Below are positions 25,022 to 33,740 of a stretch of DNA of 34,718 nucleotides, piece after piece; position 1 is the first letter of the stretch; every line of letters begins with the position of its first letter. The notes under the pieces are model-generated. The model worked only from the letters and a program-made list of their open reading frames with translations. It made no database searches and was not told where the DNA came from. A program made the translations under genes and the position numbers. The stretch is from Myxococcales bacterium (GTDB lineage Bacteria; Myxococcota; Polyangia; HGW-17; SLPX01): contig SLPX01000320.1 of the NCBI GenBank assembly GCA_007131745.1, positions 1 to 34,718 of the forward strand, given 5' to 3'.

Positions 25022-26173
25022 ATGTCCGACTCTATCTCGCATCGATACCTTGAATCCAATATATCTACCGACCTAACGGATCGCATGGTTTTTGTTGGAG
25101 GGCCGCGGCAGGTAGGCAAGACTACCTTGGCGCTCAATATATTGGGTTCTCGCAGGGGGGACGAAGATCCCAACTATCTCAATTGGGACATACCGGAACA
25201 TCGCAGCAGTATAATGCGGGCACAATTTGCCTTTACCAAGGACTTGACCGTGTTCGACGAAATTCACAAATTTGCCCGTTGGCGAAGTCTCATGAAGGGA
25301 TTTTTTGACCGCTATTATCCACGTCAACGCGCTCTGATAACGGGTTCGGCAAGGCTCGATTACTACCGAAGGGGAGGAGACTCCCTACTCGGTCGCTACC
25401 ACTATTACCGTTTGCACCCTTATTCCCTCGGTGAAATGAGTAAAAACCCGAGCAAGGAGGATTTGGACCACTTGCTTTCCTTTGGTGGTTTCCCGGAACC
25501 CATGTTCAAGGCCGATACGACTTTTTTGAGACGATGGCAACGCGAACGCTGCGATCGTATTTTGCGGGAGGATCTGCGTGACTTGGAACGGGTTCAGGAA
25601 ATCACGCTTTTGGAAATGCTTCTGGATGGACTACCAGACCGCGTCGGGTCGCCGCTTTCACTTCAGAGCCTGAGAGAAGACCTGCAGGTGTCACACGATT
25701 CCATTCGTCGTTGGCTCGGAATTTTTGAACGTCTCTACCTCTGTTTTAGAATTTCTCCCTACGGAGCGCCCCGAATTCGAGCTGTAAAAAAAGAACAAAA
25801 GCTTTACATGTGGGATTGGAGTCAAGTGGAAGCAGAGGGATACCGCTTTGAGAACCTTGTGGCATCGCACCTTCTCAAGTACTGCCACTATCGCGAAGAT
25901 ACCAGCGGTCATAGGATGTCGTTGCAGTACCTGCGGGATACGGACAAGCGAGAAATTGATTTTGTGGTCTGCGAAGACAAAAAACCTCTTTTTGCAGTGG
26001 AGTGTAAAACCAGCGCCCGGAAGCTCGCGCCGTCGATGAATTACTTCAAAAAACGAACGGACATACCTGCATTTTACCTGGTGCACATGGATGAAAAACA
26101 TTTTGGCGACCCAAAGGTTGAAGGGCAGGTCATTCCCTTCCATCGCTTTGTTCAAGACATGAGACTTCCGTGA
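25022..26173 (+). CDS. AAA-type ATPase with DUF4143 domain
   Basis: A 383-aa protein of the widespread AAA/DUF4143 family. The Walker A motif is GGPRQVGKTT with Lys33-Thr34. Walker B is VFDEIHK with Asp79-Glu80. A sensor-like ITGSARL follows, then the DUF4143 half: a winged-helix-like region (SLSLQSLREDLQVSHDSIRRW) and a C-terminal nuclease-like fold with EIDFVV, then FAVECK, the acidic-Lys pattern of the restriction-endonuclease superfamily. Length is normal. Members of this family are common in mobile or accessory DNA and their function is mostly unproved. Here it is flanked by toxin-antitoxin debris. The start has GGAG upstream. A link to defence or toxin-antitoxin function is inference only. 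Confidence 0.88.
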   Translation: MSDSISHRYLESNISTDLTDRMVFVGGPRQVGKTTLALNILGSRRGDEDPNYLNWDIPEHRSSIMRAQFAFTKDLTVFDEIHKFARWRSLMKGFFDRYYPRQRALITGSARLDYYRRGGDSLLGRYHYYRLHPYSLGEMSKNPSKEDLDHLLSFGGFPEPMFKADTTFLRRWQRERCDRILREDLRDLERVQEITLLEMLLDGLPDRVGSPLSLQSLREDLQVSHDSIRRWLGIFERLYLCFRISPYGAPRIRAVKKEQKLYMWDWSQVEAEGYRFENLVASHLLKYCHYREDTSGHRMSLQYLRDTDKREIDFVVCEDKKPLFAVECKTSARKLAPSMNYFKKRTDIPAFYLVHMDEKHFGDPKVEGQVIPFHRFVQDMRLP

Positions 26174-26189
26174 GCGACGCGCGTCGAAC

Positions 26190-26300
26190 GATTGATCCGC
26201 TTGGATGAAATGGACAGCGATCACGACGCTTTCTATGCGAACCTGGAAGATCAAGTAATATACTCACGATCCTCTTCCGCCGGATGTCCTGACTGTATTC
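26190..26300 (+). pseudogene. Possible fragment of a GT2-like gene
   Basis: Just after the DUF4143 stop, the frame LIRLDEMDSDHDAFYANLED resembles the GT2 gene at 22486-22550 (RIRLDEMDSSQNAVFGDE). At DNA level about 23 of 25 bases agree around TTGGATGAAATGGACAG, then similarity fades. It has no start codon and a stop soon after. It may be the tail of a duplicated or transferred glycosyltransferase. The rest of 26174-26448 shows no gene. Confidence 0.3.
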
Positions 26301-26448
26301 CTCCCTGATGGATAAGACAGTACAGAGGCCGGCTTTTTTTCCATGGTGGTTTTTTCTTCGCTTGCGGTGAGCGGCTTTGCTTTGCTGCTGATGGGACTCG
26401 GTCGCACTAATAGCCAAGTTTCCGGTTTAGCGCAAAAAGGCTTTCTCT

Positions 26449-26499
26449 CTATAGCTTTTTTATGCACTTTCTGTAGTCAAAACCGGCAAGTCTGCCCAT
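26449..26499 (-). pseudogene. hicA: Truncated hicA toxin remnant
   Basis: The stop of hicB overlaps an ATG (TAATG) that begins MGRLAGFDYRKCIKKL, the typical HicA N-terminus, but a TAG follows at codon 17. The downstream sequence in any frame lacks the HicA catalytic GSH motif. The order hicB then hicA fits one known arrangement. The toxin is therefore inactive while the antitoxin gene is intact. Confidence 0.55.
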
Positions 26500-26741
26500 T
26501 ATACGCCTACAGCGACATCAATTTCTATTTGATCTGAGAGCGGTTTTAATGAGGGGGGTATGGGATCGCCATGTTCAATATATGAGTCTATTAATTTCCT
26601 GGCTACATCCTGTGCAAATTCAATAGTTTCAGCCAACGTTCTTCCCTGGGCAACAAGCCCGGGTATGTCATCGGACTCGGCAAGGTATTGGCCGTTTTCT
26701 ACCTTAGATACTTTTAAGCGTATAGAATACACATTTTCCAT
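26499..26741 (-). CDS. hicB: HicB family antitoxin
   Basis: An 80-aa protein with the HicB partial RNase H-like fold: a first strand YSIRLKV, then GQYLAESDDIPGLVAQGRTLAETIEFAQDVARKLID, the signature of HicB/UPF0150 proteins. The C-terminus lacks an obvious extra DNA-binding domain. The ATG at 26741 is chosen over a longer in-frame start at 26942 because the family domain begins there and an AGGAGT lies upstream, although the spacing (about 12) is wide. HicB normally binds and blocks the HicA mRNA interferase and represses its own operon. The partner here is only a 16-codon remnant, so this is an orphan antitoxin or can act against a HicA encoded elsewhere. Confidence 0.78.
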   Translation of the reverse strand: MENVYSIRLKVSKVENGQYLAESDDIPGLVAQGRTLAETIEFAQDVARKLIDSYIEHGDPIPPSLKPLSDQIEIDVAVGV

Positions 26742-27131
26742 ACGGCAATTATACTCCTGTTTTTGATCCAGAGCAATTTGCAAGAGGGCAATCTGCGAAT
26801 TTTCTCTGGGAGTGATTTTTTCGTCCCTACATGTCCTCGTCTCTACATTTCTTCCTTCCTTCTCTACATGTATTGCGGCTTCCGCCTTATGACGAACGCT
26901 CCATCTTCTCATTTTCGTTTTGAATGCAGTCAAATTTATCACGCTCCAAGTCGCACGCTCCCGGTGCTTTTCAGGAAGGGGCTACTTTGGTAAAAAAGAG
27001 GTTAAGAGCCCAGTGATATGGATGACAATTTTACGTCTCCTTCGGGGAGGGTTGGAAACCCTCGCCTTCGGGCAACGGGTTTTCGTTTGATATAGAAGAA
27101 CAACCATAGAGTTAACAATGAGGTACGAACC
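26742..27131. other. Intergenic region with clustered hairpins
   Basis: No gene was recognised between hicB and the flavoprotein. At 27036-27073 three adjacent hairpins are visible: CTCC-TTCG-GGAG, a 7-bp stem GAGGGTT/AACCCTC with loop GGA (27047-27063), which shares its first bases with the previous hairpin, and GCC-TTCG-GGC (27064-27073). The UUCG tetraloops suggest RNA structure, perhaps a terminator or the flavoprotein gene's 5' leader. No T-run follows directly. Confidence 0.4.
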
Positions 27132-28637
27132 ATGAGCGAACCCACGGTCATTATAGTCGGCGGAGGCATCGCCGGCTTGTCGGCGGGATGCTACGCACAG
27201 ATGAACGGCTACCGGACCACCATCCTCGAGTCGCACCGGATCCCGGGCGGCCTCTGCACAGCATGGAAGCGCAAAGGCTACAATTTCGACATCTCCATGC
27301 ACTTTTTCACGGGGGCCCGGTCCGGCCCCCTGCACCGCATGTGGCGGGAACTCGGTGTCATCACGGGACGCACCTTTCATGATCTCTCGGAGTTCGGACG
27401 GGTGGAGGGCCGACACGCCACCGTCTCTTATAACTGCGATAGAGCGGCCCTGCAGAGCCAACTTCTCTCAATCTCCCCCGAGGACGCGTCCCTCATCCGC
27501 CGTTTCGTGGCCCTCCTTTTCGGCCCGAGTCCCATGGGCGCACTGCCCATGGACCCGGAGGAGGTCGCCGGCCCGCTCCAGTCCGTCAAGGCTTTTTCCA
27601 AGCTTCTGCCGGTGATGCCGGCCTTTGTGCGCTTCGGCAAGGAGACCCTTCAGGACTTCGCCGCCGGATTCCGCAGCCCTTTTCTGCGCCAGGCCGTGCG
27701 GTTCGTCATCGACAGCCCCGGCTGGCCCATGGTGGAGTTTCCCATGGTGGTTTTGGCCGGCTTTTTCAACAGAGCAGCCGATCAGGCTACCGTGCCCTTG
27801 GGTGGATCGCAGGGTGTGGTCTTCGCCATGGCGGACAGGTTCCGGGCTCTGGGCGGGGAGCTGCGTTTGAGCGCCCGAGTGGAGGACCTGCTTCTTGAAA
27901 ACGATCGAGCGGTGGGGGTGCGTTTGGCAGATGGCGAAGAGATCCGCGGCGACACGGTCATTTGGGCGGCCGACGGTCACCACCTGATCTTCGATCTCCT
28001 CGGTGGACGATACGTGAACGAGCGCATCCGCAACATGTACGAAAGGTGGATTCCTGTCCGACCCTTGGTACACGTGGCGCTCGGCGTGGCTCGGGATCTC
28101 GGCGCCGAGCCCGCCCGGTTCGTTTACGAACTCGAAAAGCCCATCGAAATCGCCGGCGAGACTCGGCGGTGGATCTCGATTCTGCACCACGGCTTTGATC
28201 CCTCCACCGCCCCGGCGGGAAAGACCGCTCTGGAGGTCTGGTACCCTACGCGACACGATCTGTGGGTGCGCCTGGCAGAGGACCGGGAGGCATACGAGGA
28301 GGAGAAGCGGCGCGTCGCCGACATTACCCTGGGCGCCCTGGAGGAGCGGTTCAGCGGCCTTTCCCGTGACGTGGAGGTGGTAGATGTGCCCACCCCGCAT
28401 ACGTACATCCGTTACACGGGCAACTGGCGGGCTTCTCCGGACGGCTGGTACATTACCTGCGACAACATGCGGGCGACTCCGCTTCGCACGCTGCCGGGCC
28501 TGTCTGATCTCTTCATGGTGGGGCAGTGGACCGCGCCTTTCACGGGCACCCCCATCGCCGCTCTCACCGGTCGCCAGGTGGTGCAAGTCCTTTGTCACAG
28601 GGATGGTCGCCCTTTCCGCACCTCCGAGCCTGCCTGA
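27132..28637 (+). CDS. FAD-dependent oxidoreductase, phytoene desaturase (CrtI)-like
   Basis: A 501-aa flavoprotein. The N-terminus is a Rossmann dinucleotide fold, TVIIVGGGIAGLSAGCYAQ, with Gly10-x-Gly12-x-x-Gly15 and an acidic residue (ILES) about 20 residues later for the adenosine ribose. RIPGGLCTAWKRKGYNFD is the second conserved block of CrtI and amine-oxidase-like NAD(P)/FAD oxidoreductases. The C-terminal FMVGQWTAPFTGTPIAALTGRQVVQ closes the FAD site. Length matches the family. Substrates in this family include carotenoids, retinoids and other lipids; which applies cannot be read here, and no carotenoid genes are adjacent. Codons are markedly richer in G+C than in neighbouring genes and the left flank is accessory debris, so horizontal acquisition is plausible. 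The ribosome site is GAGGT before the ATG. Confidence 0.88.
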   Translation: MSEPTVIIVGGGIAGLSAGCYAQMNGYRTTILESHRIPGGLCTAWKRKGYNFDISMHFFTGARSGPLHRMWRELGVITGRTFHDLSEFGRVEGRHATVSYNCDRAALQSQLLSISPEDASLIRRFVALLFGPSPMGALPMDPEEVAGPLQSVKAFSKLLPVMPAFVRFGKETLQDFAAGFRSPFLRQAVRFVIDSPGWPMVEFPMVVLAGFFNRAADQATVPLGGSQGVVFAMADRFRALGGELRLSARVEDLLLENDRAVGVRLADGEEIRGDTVIWAADGHHLIFDLLGGRYVNERIRNMYERWIPVRPLVHVALGVARDLGAEPARFVYELEKPIEIAGETRRWISILHHGFDPSTAPAGKTALEVWYPTRHDLWVRLAEDREAYEEEKRRVADITLGALEERFSGLSRDVEVVDVPTPHTYIRYTGNWRASPDGWYITCDNMRATPLRTLPGLSDLFMVGQWTAPFTGTPIAALTGRQVVQVLCHRDGRPFRTSEPA

Positions 28638-28836
28638 CCGACATTTTAATTATGGTTACTCGTTTATCCTGGGCTTGAATGGTTTTTCGTTTTCTTGTCC
28701 GGTTCCGGCTGTCCACACCATTTGCCGTACCGACCTCTATCTGGATAAAGCGCACTCTCAAAGTATGAATATTTCGAAAGTGCGGTTAAAATGTCCGAAG
28801 AATAATAATCGAAAAGAAAGACAAGCGAGGAAATTA

Positions 28837-30477
28837 ATGGCTACATATCGGAGAATTCTTCCGTGTTTACTTGCCATCGGATTGCTTTTGGGTTGCAACT
28901 CAAAAAGCGGCGACCACGAAGAAGACGCAGAGGTCGAAGAGATTGATGCGGGGTGGGAAAATGGTGATGGTGAGGTGGAAAATGGTGATGCCGGAGAAGA
29001 AAACGGTGAAACTACGGATACCATATCCAGGCACGGCATCACCTGGACCTTTGCCGAACCGGTGGAGTACGGACGATTCGTGAATGGAGATTACTGGGTA
29101 GTTGGGCCGTTGACGGTGATTGACATCGATCCGGCTCCGATCATGGATCGGGTTATAACAGACACATACTGTCGTTACCATGGCGGCTCCGATGACATAG
29201 TGCGCTGCGTGGATTTCCCCGAACCGTTCGAGGGGGAATACGGATATTCCGATCTGTGCATTGAGTATGAATGTGTTTACGTGCTCATGCGTAACGGCTC
29301 CGCGGTGAACCCGATGCCGGGTTCTTCACAGACTTATGACAGTCGGATCGGCAGCCTTGCGTACGAAGACGCTGTATCTCTCCCGATTGAACTTCTTCCG
29401 AACAGTTCTCTCCTTTCGTCCCGGAGCAACCCCGATGACAGAGATTGCGATCTGGAGACCGAACGGCCGGGTTGGACCGATTTTCAAGGAGTGTGCCACC
29501 GGGATCGTTATTTGAGAACCGCCGCGGTTCTGACTGTTCTGGATGAACCGCCTCCCGAAGGGAGCTTTCGTCCTGCATATACGGGCGAAGAAAAGGTGCT
29601 TCATAACGCGGATGATCTGCGGATCGATCTTTTGACGGATTTGGAGCCGGTGGGTTCGCCCCCGGATATCGTGTCTTTGACCGAGCGGTTCTCGAGGGTC
29701 CGCCTGGATGACAGGACCGGATGGACGGCTGAGCGGATGCAGCCCATTGACGCGGTCGGCGGATACGGTGCCGGCCTTGTCCGCACGATGGGACACGCGG
29801 GTTTGAGCTTGCTCATCGATCAGGATCCCGATGAGAAAAGAGCGCTTCTCATACAATTTGTTCAAACGGGGATCGATCTATTCGGAAGTTTGCTTAATGG
29901 CAATAACTGGCATGGCGACGGCGGTCACGGTTCGGGGAGGAAGTTTCCGATAGTCTTCGCCGGGTTGATGCTCGGCGTGGGTGAGATGGAGAGGGTAGTG
30001 GATTTTCCGCTCGCGCCTGGACAAAGATTTCAAGAGGACTGCCAAACATATTATGACTTCGTGGATTTTCCGTTCTTTTACGGAGTCGAGGGATTTCCGC
30101 GTTGGGGGATTCGCCATTGTCAGGACTTGTCGGGAAGCAATTCGAGTTTTCATGACGAATCCAACGGCTATCGCACTTGCTGTAACTCACAGTCGTGGGT
30201 GGGCCAGACATTGACCATGCGTTTGCTCGGCATCGAGTCCTTGTGGGACCATCAACCCTACTTCGACTACATGGACCGATGGATGCAGACCGAGGGCGAC
30301 GGCCACTGGGGATCCGCTTTCGCGGATGCAATGTGGCATCACTACCGGCCCACCATCGACACTTGTAAAAACGATGTATGGGACCGTTGCAGTTCTCTTT
30401 GCGACCCGGATGACGGTACCATGCTCGGTGAGGAAGGGATTGACTGCGGAGATGTATGTACGTCTCCCTGTGAATGA
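28837..30477 (+). CDS. Large lipoprotein of unknown function
   Basis: A 546-aa predicted lipoprotein. The ATG at 28837 is chosen because GAGGAA lies upstream and it opens a lipoprotein signal with an LLLGC lipobox; the longer in-frame extension overlaps the flavoprotein gene and is not protein-like. A Glu/Asp/Gly/Asn-rich spacer with the imperfect repeat ENGDGEVENGDAGEENGE follows. The mature domain is rich in Trp, Asp and paired Cys, for example NGNNWHGDGGHGSGRKFP and a late WGSAFADAMWHHY. These features recall helical-toroid carbohydrate-active proteins, but I do not recognise the family. The C-terminal 30 residues hold six Cys, a likely disulfide cluster. It probably lies on the outer-membrane surface. 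Confidence 0.75.
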   Translation: MATYRRILPCLLAIGLLLGCNSKSGDHEEDAEVEEIDAGWENGDGEVENGDAGEENGETTDTISRHGITWTFAEPVEYGRFVNGDYWVVGPLTVIDIDPAPIMDRVITDTYCRYHGGSDDIVRCVDFPEPFEGEYGYSDLCIEYECVYVLMRNGSAVNPMPGSSQTYDSRIGSLAYEDAVSLPIELLPNSSLLSSRSNPDDRDCDLETERPGWTDFQGVCHRDRYLRTAAVLTVLDEPPPEGSFRPAYTGEEKVLHNADDLRIDLLTDLEPVGSPPDIVSLTERFSRVRLDDRTGWTAERMQPIDAVGGYGAGLVRTMGHAGLSLLIDQDPDEKRALLIQFVQTGIDLFGSLLNGNNWHGDGGHGSGRKFPIVFAGLMLGVGEMERVVDFPLAPGQRFQEDCQTYYDFVDFPFFYGVEGFPRWGIRHCQDLSGSNSSFHDESNGYRTCCNSQSWVGQTLTMRLLGIESLWDHQPYFDYMDRWMQTEGDGHWGSAFADAMWHHYRPTIDTCKNDVWDRCSSLCDPDDGTMLGEEGIDCGDVCTSPCE

Positions 30478-30525
30478 CGGATTTCTTGTTTGACCGAAGG
30501 AACCCGGGGATGTGTTGCAACGGGT

Positions 30526-30555
30526 TTGACACTGTTGAAAAACCTGTGTTTTAAT
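30526..30555 (+). promoter_or_regulatory. Predicted sigma-70-like promoter for the nuclease gene
   Basis: A perfect TTGACA (30526-30531), an 18-bp spacer and TTTAAT (30550-30555, one mismatch) lie 25 bp before the ATG at 30581. A 6-bp inverted repeat AACCCG/CGGGTT just upstream (30501-30526) may help end transcription of the preceding gene. Confidence 0.5.
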
Positions 30556-30580
30556 TCGGCCGTGGAAAAAAGGGGATGAC

Positions 30581-31471
30581 ATGCGAAGGTGCATTCTGCG
30601 GCTTGAGCGTTTGAAAACGTGGTTTCCCGGGGGGGATGGCGTGGTGATCGGTTTGTGTTCGGCGGTTTTTTGCGTGTTTGTTTTCTGCACTAACGCATGC
30701 AGGAAAGAGACTCCCGAACCCGCTGAAACCACCCGTGAGAAGGAAGTGGTCGGGATAGACCCGGGTGAAGGCAATTGTCCATTCGGAAAACCCGTGCTCC
30801 GTGGCGACGATTTTGATACCCGGTTGATCAAGCGGGAGGTCTTTTCATTGTTGCATGACAACAACCGGAAGGTTCCGCTGTGGGTTTGCCAAAAGGTTGT
30901 CAGAGAACAGCTCGGCGGGGACGTCAAAAGGTCCGGATTGAGGTTCCGCCGTGATCCGGAGCTTTCCAGGGAAGAAAGCGCCTCGTCCAGAGACTATCGC
31001 AAATCCGGTTATGATCGAGGCCACATGGCTCCTGCGGGAGATTATACAAGGTGTCGCAAGAGAAAGGGAAAGACTTTTTATTTGAGTAATATAGCGCCGC
31101 AGAAGCCTGGGTTGAACCGGGGGATTTGGGCCAGGTTGGAGGCCAAGGCGCGAAGATGGGTCGATAGGTTGGGTACCGTTTACATCATATCGGGTCCGAT
31201 ATTCAAGGGTGAAACCGTTACCATAGGCCCGGGAAAAGTAGCCGTGCCTTCTCATTTCTACAAGATCGTGGCGGCCGATAAGGGTGGAAAATGGAAAGCT
31301 ACGGGGTACGTGTTTGAAAACAGGACTTATCGGAGGCCCTACGAATGGGAGAGCCATGTCCGGACTGTGGAGAGAATTGAAAAGAAAACGGGGCTTAACT
31401 TCATGCCTGAATTGACCCGGGAGATGGAAGAGAAGCTGGTGCGAAATAAAGGTGCGTTCTGGGCTTTGTGA
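30581..31471 (+). CDS. Envelope-anchored DNA/RNA non-specific endonuclease (NUC1/EndoG type)
   Basis: A 296-aa protein. A hydrophobic segment at about 22-38 ends in CTNAC, either an atypical lipobox or a signal anchor, so the enzyme should be exported. The nuclease domain has the beta-beta-alpha-metal signature DRGHMAPAGDY with catalytic His148, followed by YLSNIAPQKPGLNRGIW with the magnesium-binding Asn179. Conserved strands VYIISGPIF and VPSHFYKIV follow, as in Serratia nuclease and EndoG. Such enzymes cut DNA and RNA without sequence preference; outside the cell they usually serve nutrition, defence or biofilm turnover. No immunity gene is recognisable next to it, in keeping with an exported enzyme. 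Length is typical. Confidence 0.9.
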   Translation: MRRCILRLERLKTWFPGGDGVVIGLCSAVFCVFVFCTNACRKETPEPAETTREKEVVGIDPGEGNCPFGKPVLRGDDFDTRLIKREVFSLLHDNNRKVPLWVCQKVVREQLGGDVKRSGLRFRRDPELSREESASSRDYRKSGYDRGHMAPAGDYTRCRKRKGKTFYLSNIAPQKPGLNRGIWARLEAKARRWVDRLGTVYIISGPIFKGETVTIGPGKVAVPSHFYKIVAADKGGKWKATGYVFENRTYRRPYEWESHVRTVERIEKKTGLNFMPELTREMEEKLVRNKGAFWAL

Positions 31472-31537
31472 GGAGTGATGGTCTGGTTGATATTATAGGA
31501 AAAAAAAGAGTTGGCTGAGGGTCAAGAAGAGAAAACC

Positions 31538-32341
31538 ATGAGCACTGCGCGTAGCAGGGCGTTTCGAATGTCCGCGGTTGCGGCGGGAATCGTTTTGGCG
31601 GTGGTCGGCGTGACGGTGTGGTTCGTCTGGTATTACAAATTCAGAACCAAAAATATGGTTGATGATCGGACAGGGATTACTTGGGTTCGGATAAAGGGCG
31701 GATCATTTCAGATGGGCTCGAACGATCTTCAGCCTGATCAGAGGCCGGTGTTTCAAGTATGGATCAAGACTTTCTGGATGGCGAAGACCGAGGTCACGGT
31801 GGCGCAATACCGAAGGTGCGTGGACGCGGGCAAATGCTCGGAACCGGATACATCCCGGCCCGGATACAATTGGAACAAGGTCGGCAGGGAGAATCACCCG
31901 GTAAACGGAGTTACGTGGCGACAGGCCGCAGCGTTCTGCAAGTGGGCGGGAGGACGATTGCCGAGCGAGTCGGAGTGGGAATATGCTGCAAGGAGTAGGG
32001 GAATGCCATGGAAGGATTCAAACGGCGGAAAGTGTGAGCATGAAAACACGAAACCGGTTTGTTCAGACAGGCGGGATATCACCTACCAGGGTTTGTGCGA
32101 CATGGGGGGCAATGTCTGGGAGTGGGTCGAAGACAAGTACCAAATGAATTACAGAAGCGCGCCCGTAAACGGCAGAGCGTGGGTAACCCCAAGTGGCTCG
32201 CTGCGGGTAATACGCAACGCGGATCCATGCAATCCTGCGTACGATTGGCCTGTTTCGCACAGGTACAGCGCTGCGCCGTCGGATCATCGAGAGTTGCTTG
32301 GGTTTCGTTGTGTCATGGATGACCATGTACGGTCAAAGTGA
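31538..32341 (+). CDS. Membrane-anchored SUMF1/formylglycine-generating-enzyme family protein
   Basis: A 267-aa protein with one N-terminal transmembrane helix (about 12-33), then an FGE-sulfatase domain: WVRIKGGSFQMGS, FWMAKTEVTVAQYRRCV, HPVNGVTWRQAAAFCKWAGGRLPSESEWEYAAR, and GNVWEWVEDKY. All are family signatures. The C-terminal block, normally RVLRGGSW, reads RVIRNADPC, and the expected paired copper-binding Cys are not obvious. A non-catalytic or binding role, as in many bacterial FGE-like surface proteins, is more likely than sulfatase activation. The ATG at 31538 is chosen with AAGAAGAG upstream; an in-frame TTG at 31511 would add nine residues. It follows the nuclease gene by about 65 bp and may be co-transcribed with it. 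Confidence 0.85.
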   Translation: MSTARSRAFRMSAVAAGIVLAVVGVTVWFVWYYKFRTKNMVDDRTGITWVRIKGGSFQMGSNDLQPDQRPVFQVWIKTFWMAKTEVTVAQYRRCVDAGKCSEPDTSRPGYNWNKVGRENHPVNGVTWRQAAAFCKWAGGRLPSESEWEYAARSRGMPWKDSNGGKCEHENTKPVCSDRRDITYQGLCDMGGNVWEWVEDKYQMNYRSAPVNGRAWVTPSGSLRVIRNADPCNPAYDWPVSHRYSAAPSDHRELLGFRCVMDDHVRSK

Positions 32342-32357
32342 TCTGTCTAAGGTCTGA

Positions 32358-33740
32358 TCAGCAAACCGTATAAGTCGGGTCAAGGGAACCGTTTAAAGGC
32401 AGCCGTACGATAAACGTACTACCCTGGTTAATTCGGCTTTTCAGTTCGCGCACACCACCAAAACGCTCGACAATCTCCTTGACCCCGGCCAGGCCTACAC
32501 CCGTTCCCCTGATTGCGCCGGCTCGTACATTGGAGGCGCGAAAAAACTCCGTAAACATCTTAGGGATGTCTTCCTCAGGGATCCCCACACCTGTATCATC
32601 CACTCTCAGCACCGCCTGATTTTGAACTGTTTGCAGGCTTACCTTAACGGAACCTGATTGCGTATATTTGACTGCATTTGAAACCAGATTCGAGATAACC
32701 AGACTGCAGCCCTGTTTATCCATCCTCACTAAAACCGGTGCGGCCGGTAGATCGATCTTGAATGCCAAATTTTTTGACTTTGCCTGGTCCCTGAAATCAT
32801 CACAACAGTTGTTCAATTCCTTTGATAGGTCGAAAACAGCGATCTCACCCATCGGTCCCCCGGATCTAACTTGGGACAATTGGAGGATTTCCTCAATCAG
32901 GTCCATCATCATTTCGGAACGCTTAATGATGCGTGAACTGAGGTCCGGGATCTTCGGATTTGTCGGGTCATCATTGAGAAGAAAGTCCTGTGTTTCTGCC
33001 AGCGTATGAATTGCCCCGATGGGACTTTTGAGTTCGTGGACCATAATGCGCATAAACATCGCTTTTTCTTTTTTGAGTTGCTTGAGCGTGGCTATTTCAT
33101 CGTAAAGAAGGACATGATACAGGGCATATGCCACAAAACGCGAGACGTCTTGTAATACAAGCAAGTCCTTTGCCTGGAAAGGTCCGGACTTGCCGTTTAT
33201 TACCTGGATCACGCCGACTACCTCATCTTTGAATATGGCCGGTGAACACATAACATCGCGGGTGCGATACTGATTCAGGATATCCCATTCTTTATCAAAT
33301 TTGAGGTCGGGATCTATATGACTCAGATCGCCGTAAGCGTTTTCGATTATAAATGGCTTGCGAGATAATGCGCAGTAGCCGGTTAGGGAAGTTTCGGAAA
33401 TGGGCACACAGATCTTGTGGGCTACGTTTCCGAAAACGGAAACAGAACGCAGTACCTGGGTTTCTCTTTCAACGATATAGACGGTTCCCCTGTCTGCTTT
33501 CAAGGCGTCGATGACGGCAGCGGCTGCATTTTGCAGAACAACGTTAATATCCACGGATCCGAGCATTTGCTCGTATAACGAAAGGAGTTCTTCCCTGGTG
33601 TTGAAATGCGGTAAATCGGAAGCGTTCATCGTGCCTTCTGTTTCCTTCTCTTTGACAATATATCCGGATTGGAAATCGTCGTCGGTTTTGGTACTCAGGC
33701 CCGATCCGACTCCATCCTTTTGTTCGGGCTGGTTTCCCAT
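32358..33740 (-). CDS. Soluble GAF-domain sensor histidine kinase
   Basis: A 460-aa protein without membrane segments. Residues about 1-40 are disordered. A GAF domain at about 55-210 contains RGTVYIVE, SLTGYCALSRKPFIIENAYGD and VIQVINGK. The HisKA dimerisation helix has MVHELKSPIGAIHT with phospho-acceptor His235. The HATPase domain shows the N box NLVSNAVKYT, G1 DDTGVGIPEEDIP, the F box FTEFFRAS and G2 GTGVGLAGV. All kinase motifs are intact, so it should phosphorylate a response regulator; none is adjacent, making it an orphan kinase in this window. An internal ATG at 33629 has AGAAGG upstream and could be the true start, giving 423 aa; the start at 33740 has no clear ribosome site. The stop is 16 bp from the convergent SUMF1-like gene's end. 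Confidence 0.92.
   Translation of the reverse strand: MGNQPEQKDGVGSGLSTKTDDDFQSGYIVKEKETEGTMNASDLPHFNTREELLSLYEQMLGSVDINVVLQNAAAAVIDALKADRGTVYIVERETQVLRSVSVFGNVAHKICVPISETSLTGYCALSRKPFIIENAYGDLSHIDPDLKFDKEWDILNQYRTRDVMCSPAIFKDEVVGVIQVINGKSGPFQAKDLLVLQDVSRFVAYALYHVLLYDEIATLKQLKKEKAMFMRIMVHELKSPIGAIHTLAETQDFLLNDDPTNPKIPDLSSRIIKRSEMMMDLIEEILQLSQVRSGGPMGEIAVFDLSKELNNCCDDFRDQAKSKNLAFKIDLPAAPVLVRMDKQGCSLVISNLVSNAVKYTQSGSVKVSLQTVQNQAVLRVDDTGVGIPEEDIPKMFTEFFRASNVRAGAIRGTGVGLAGVKEIVERFGGVRELKSRINQGSTFIVRLPLNGSLDPTYTVC

Noticed and set aside
26742..26942. N-terminal extension of hicB to an upstream start
   Set aside because: The extra 67 residues do not resemble HicB, and the family domain starts at the internal Met at 26741.
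27468..28598. Minus-strand 376-codon frame opposite the flavoprotein
   Set aside because: High GC creates open antisense frames; it is His/Arg-rich with no domain.
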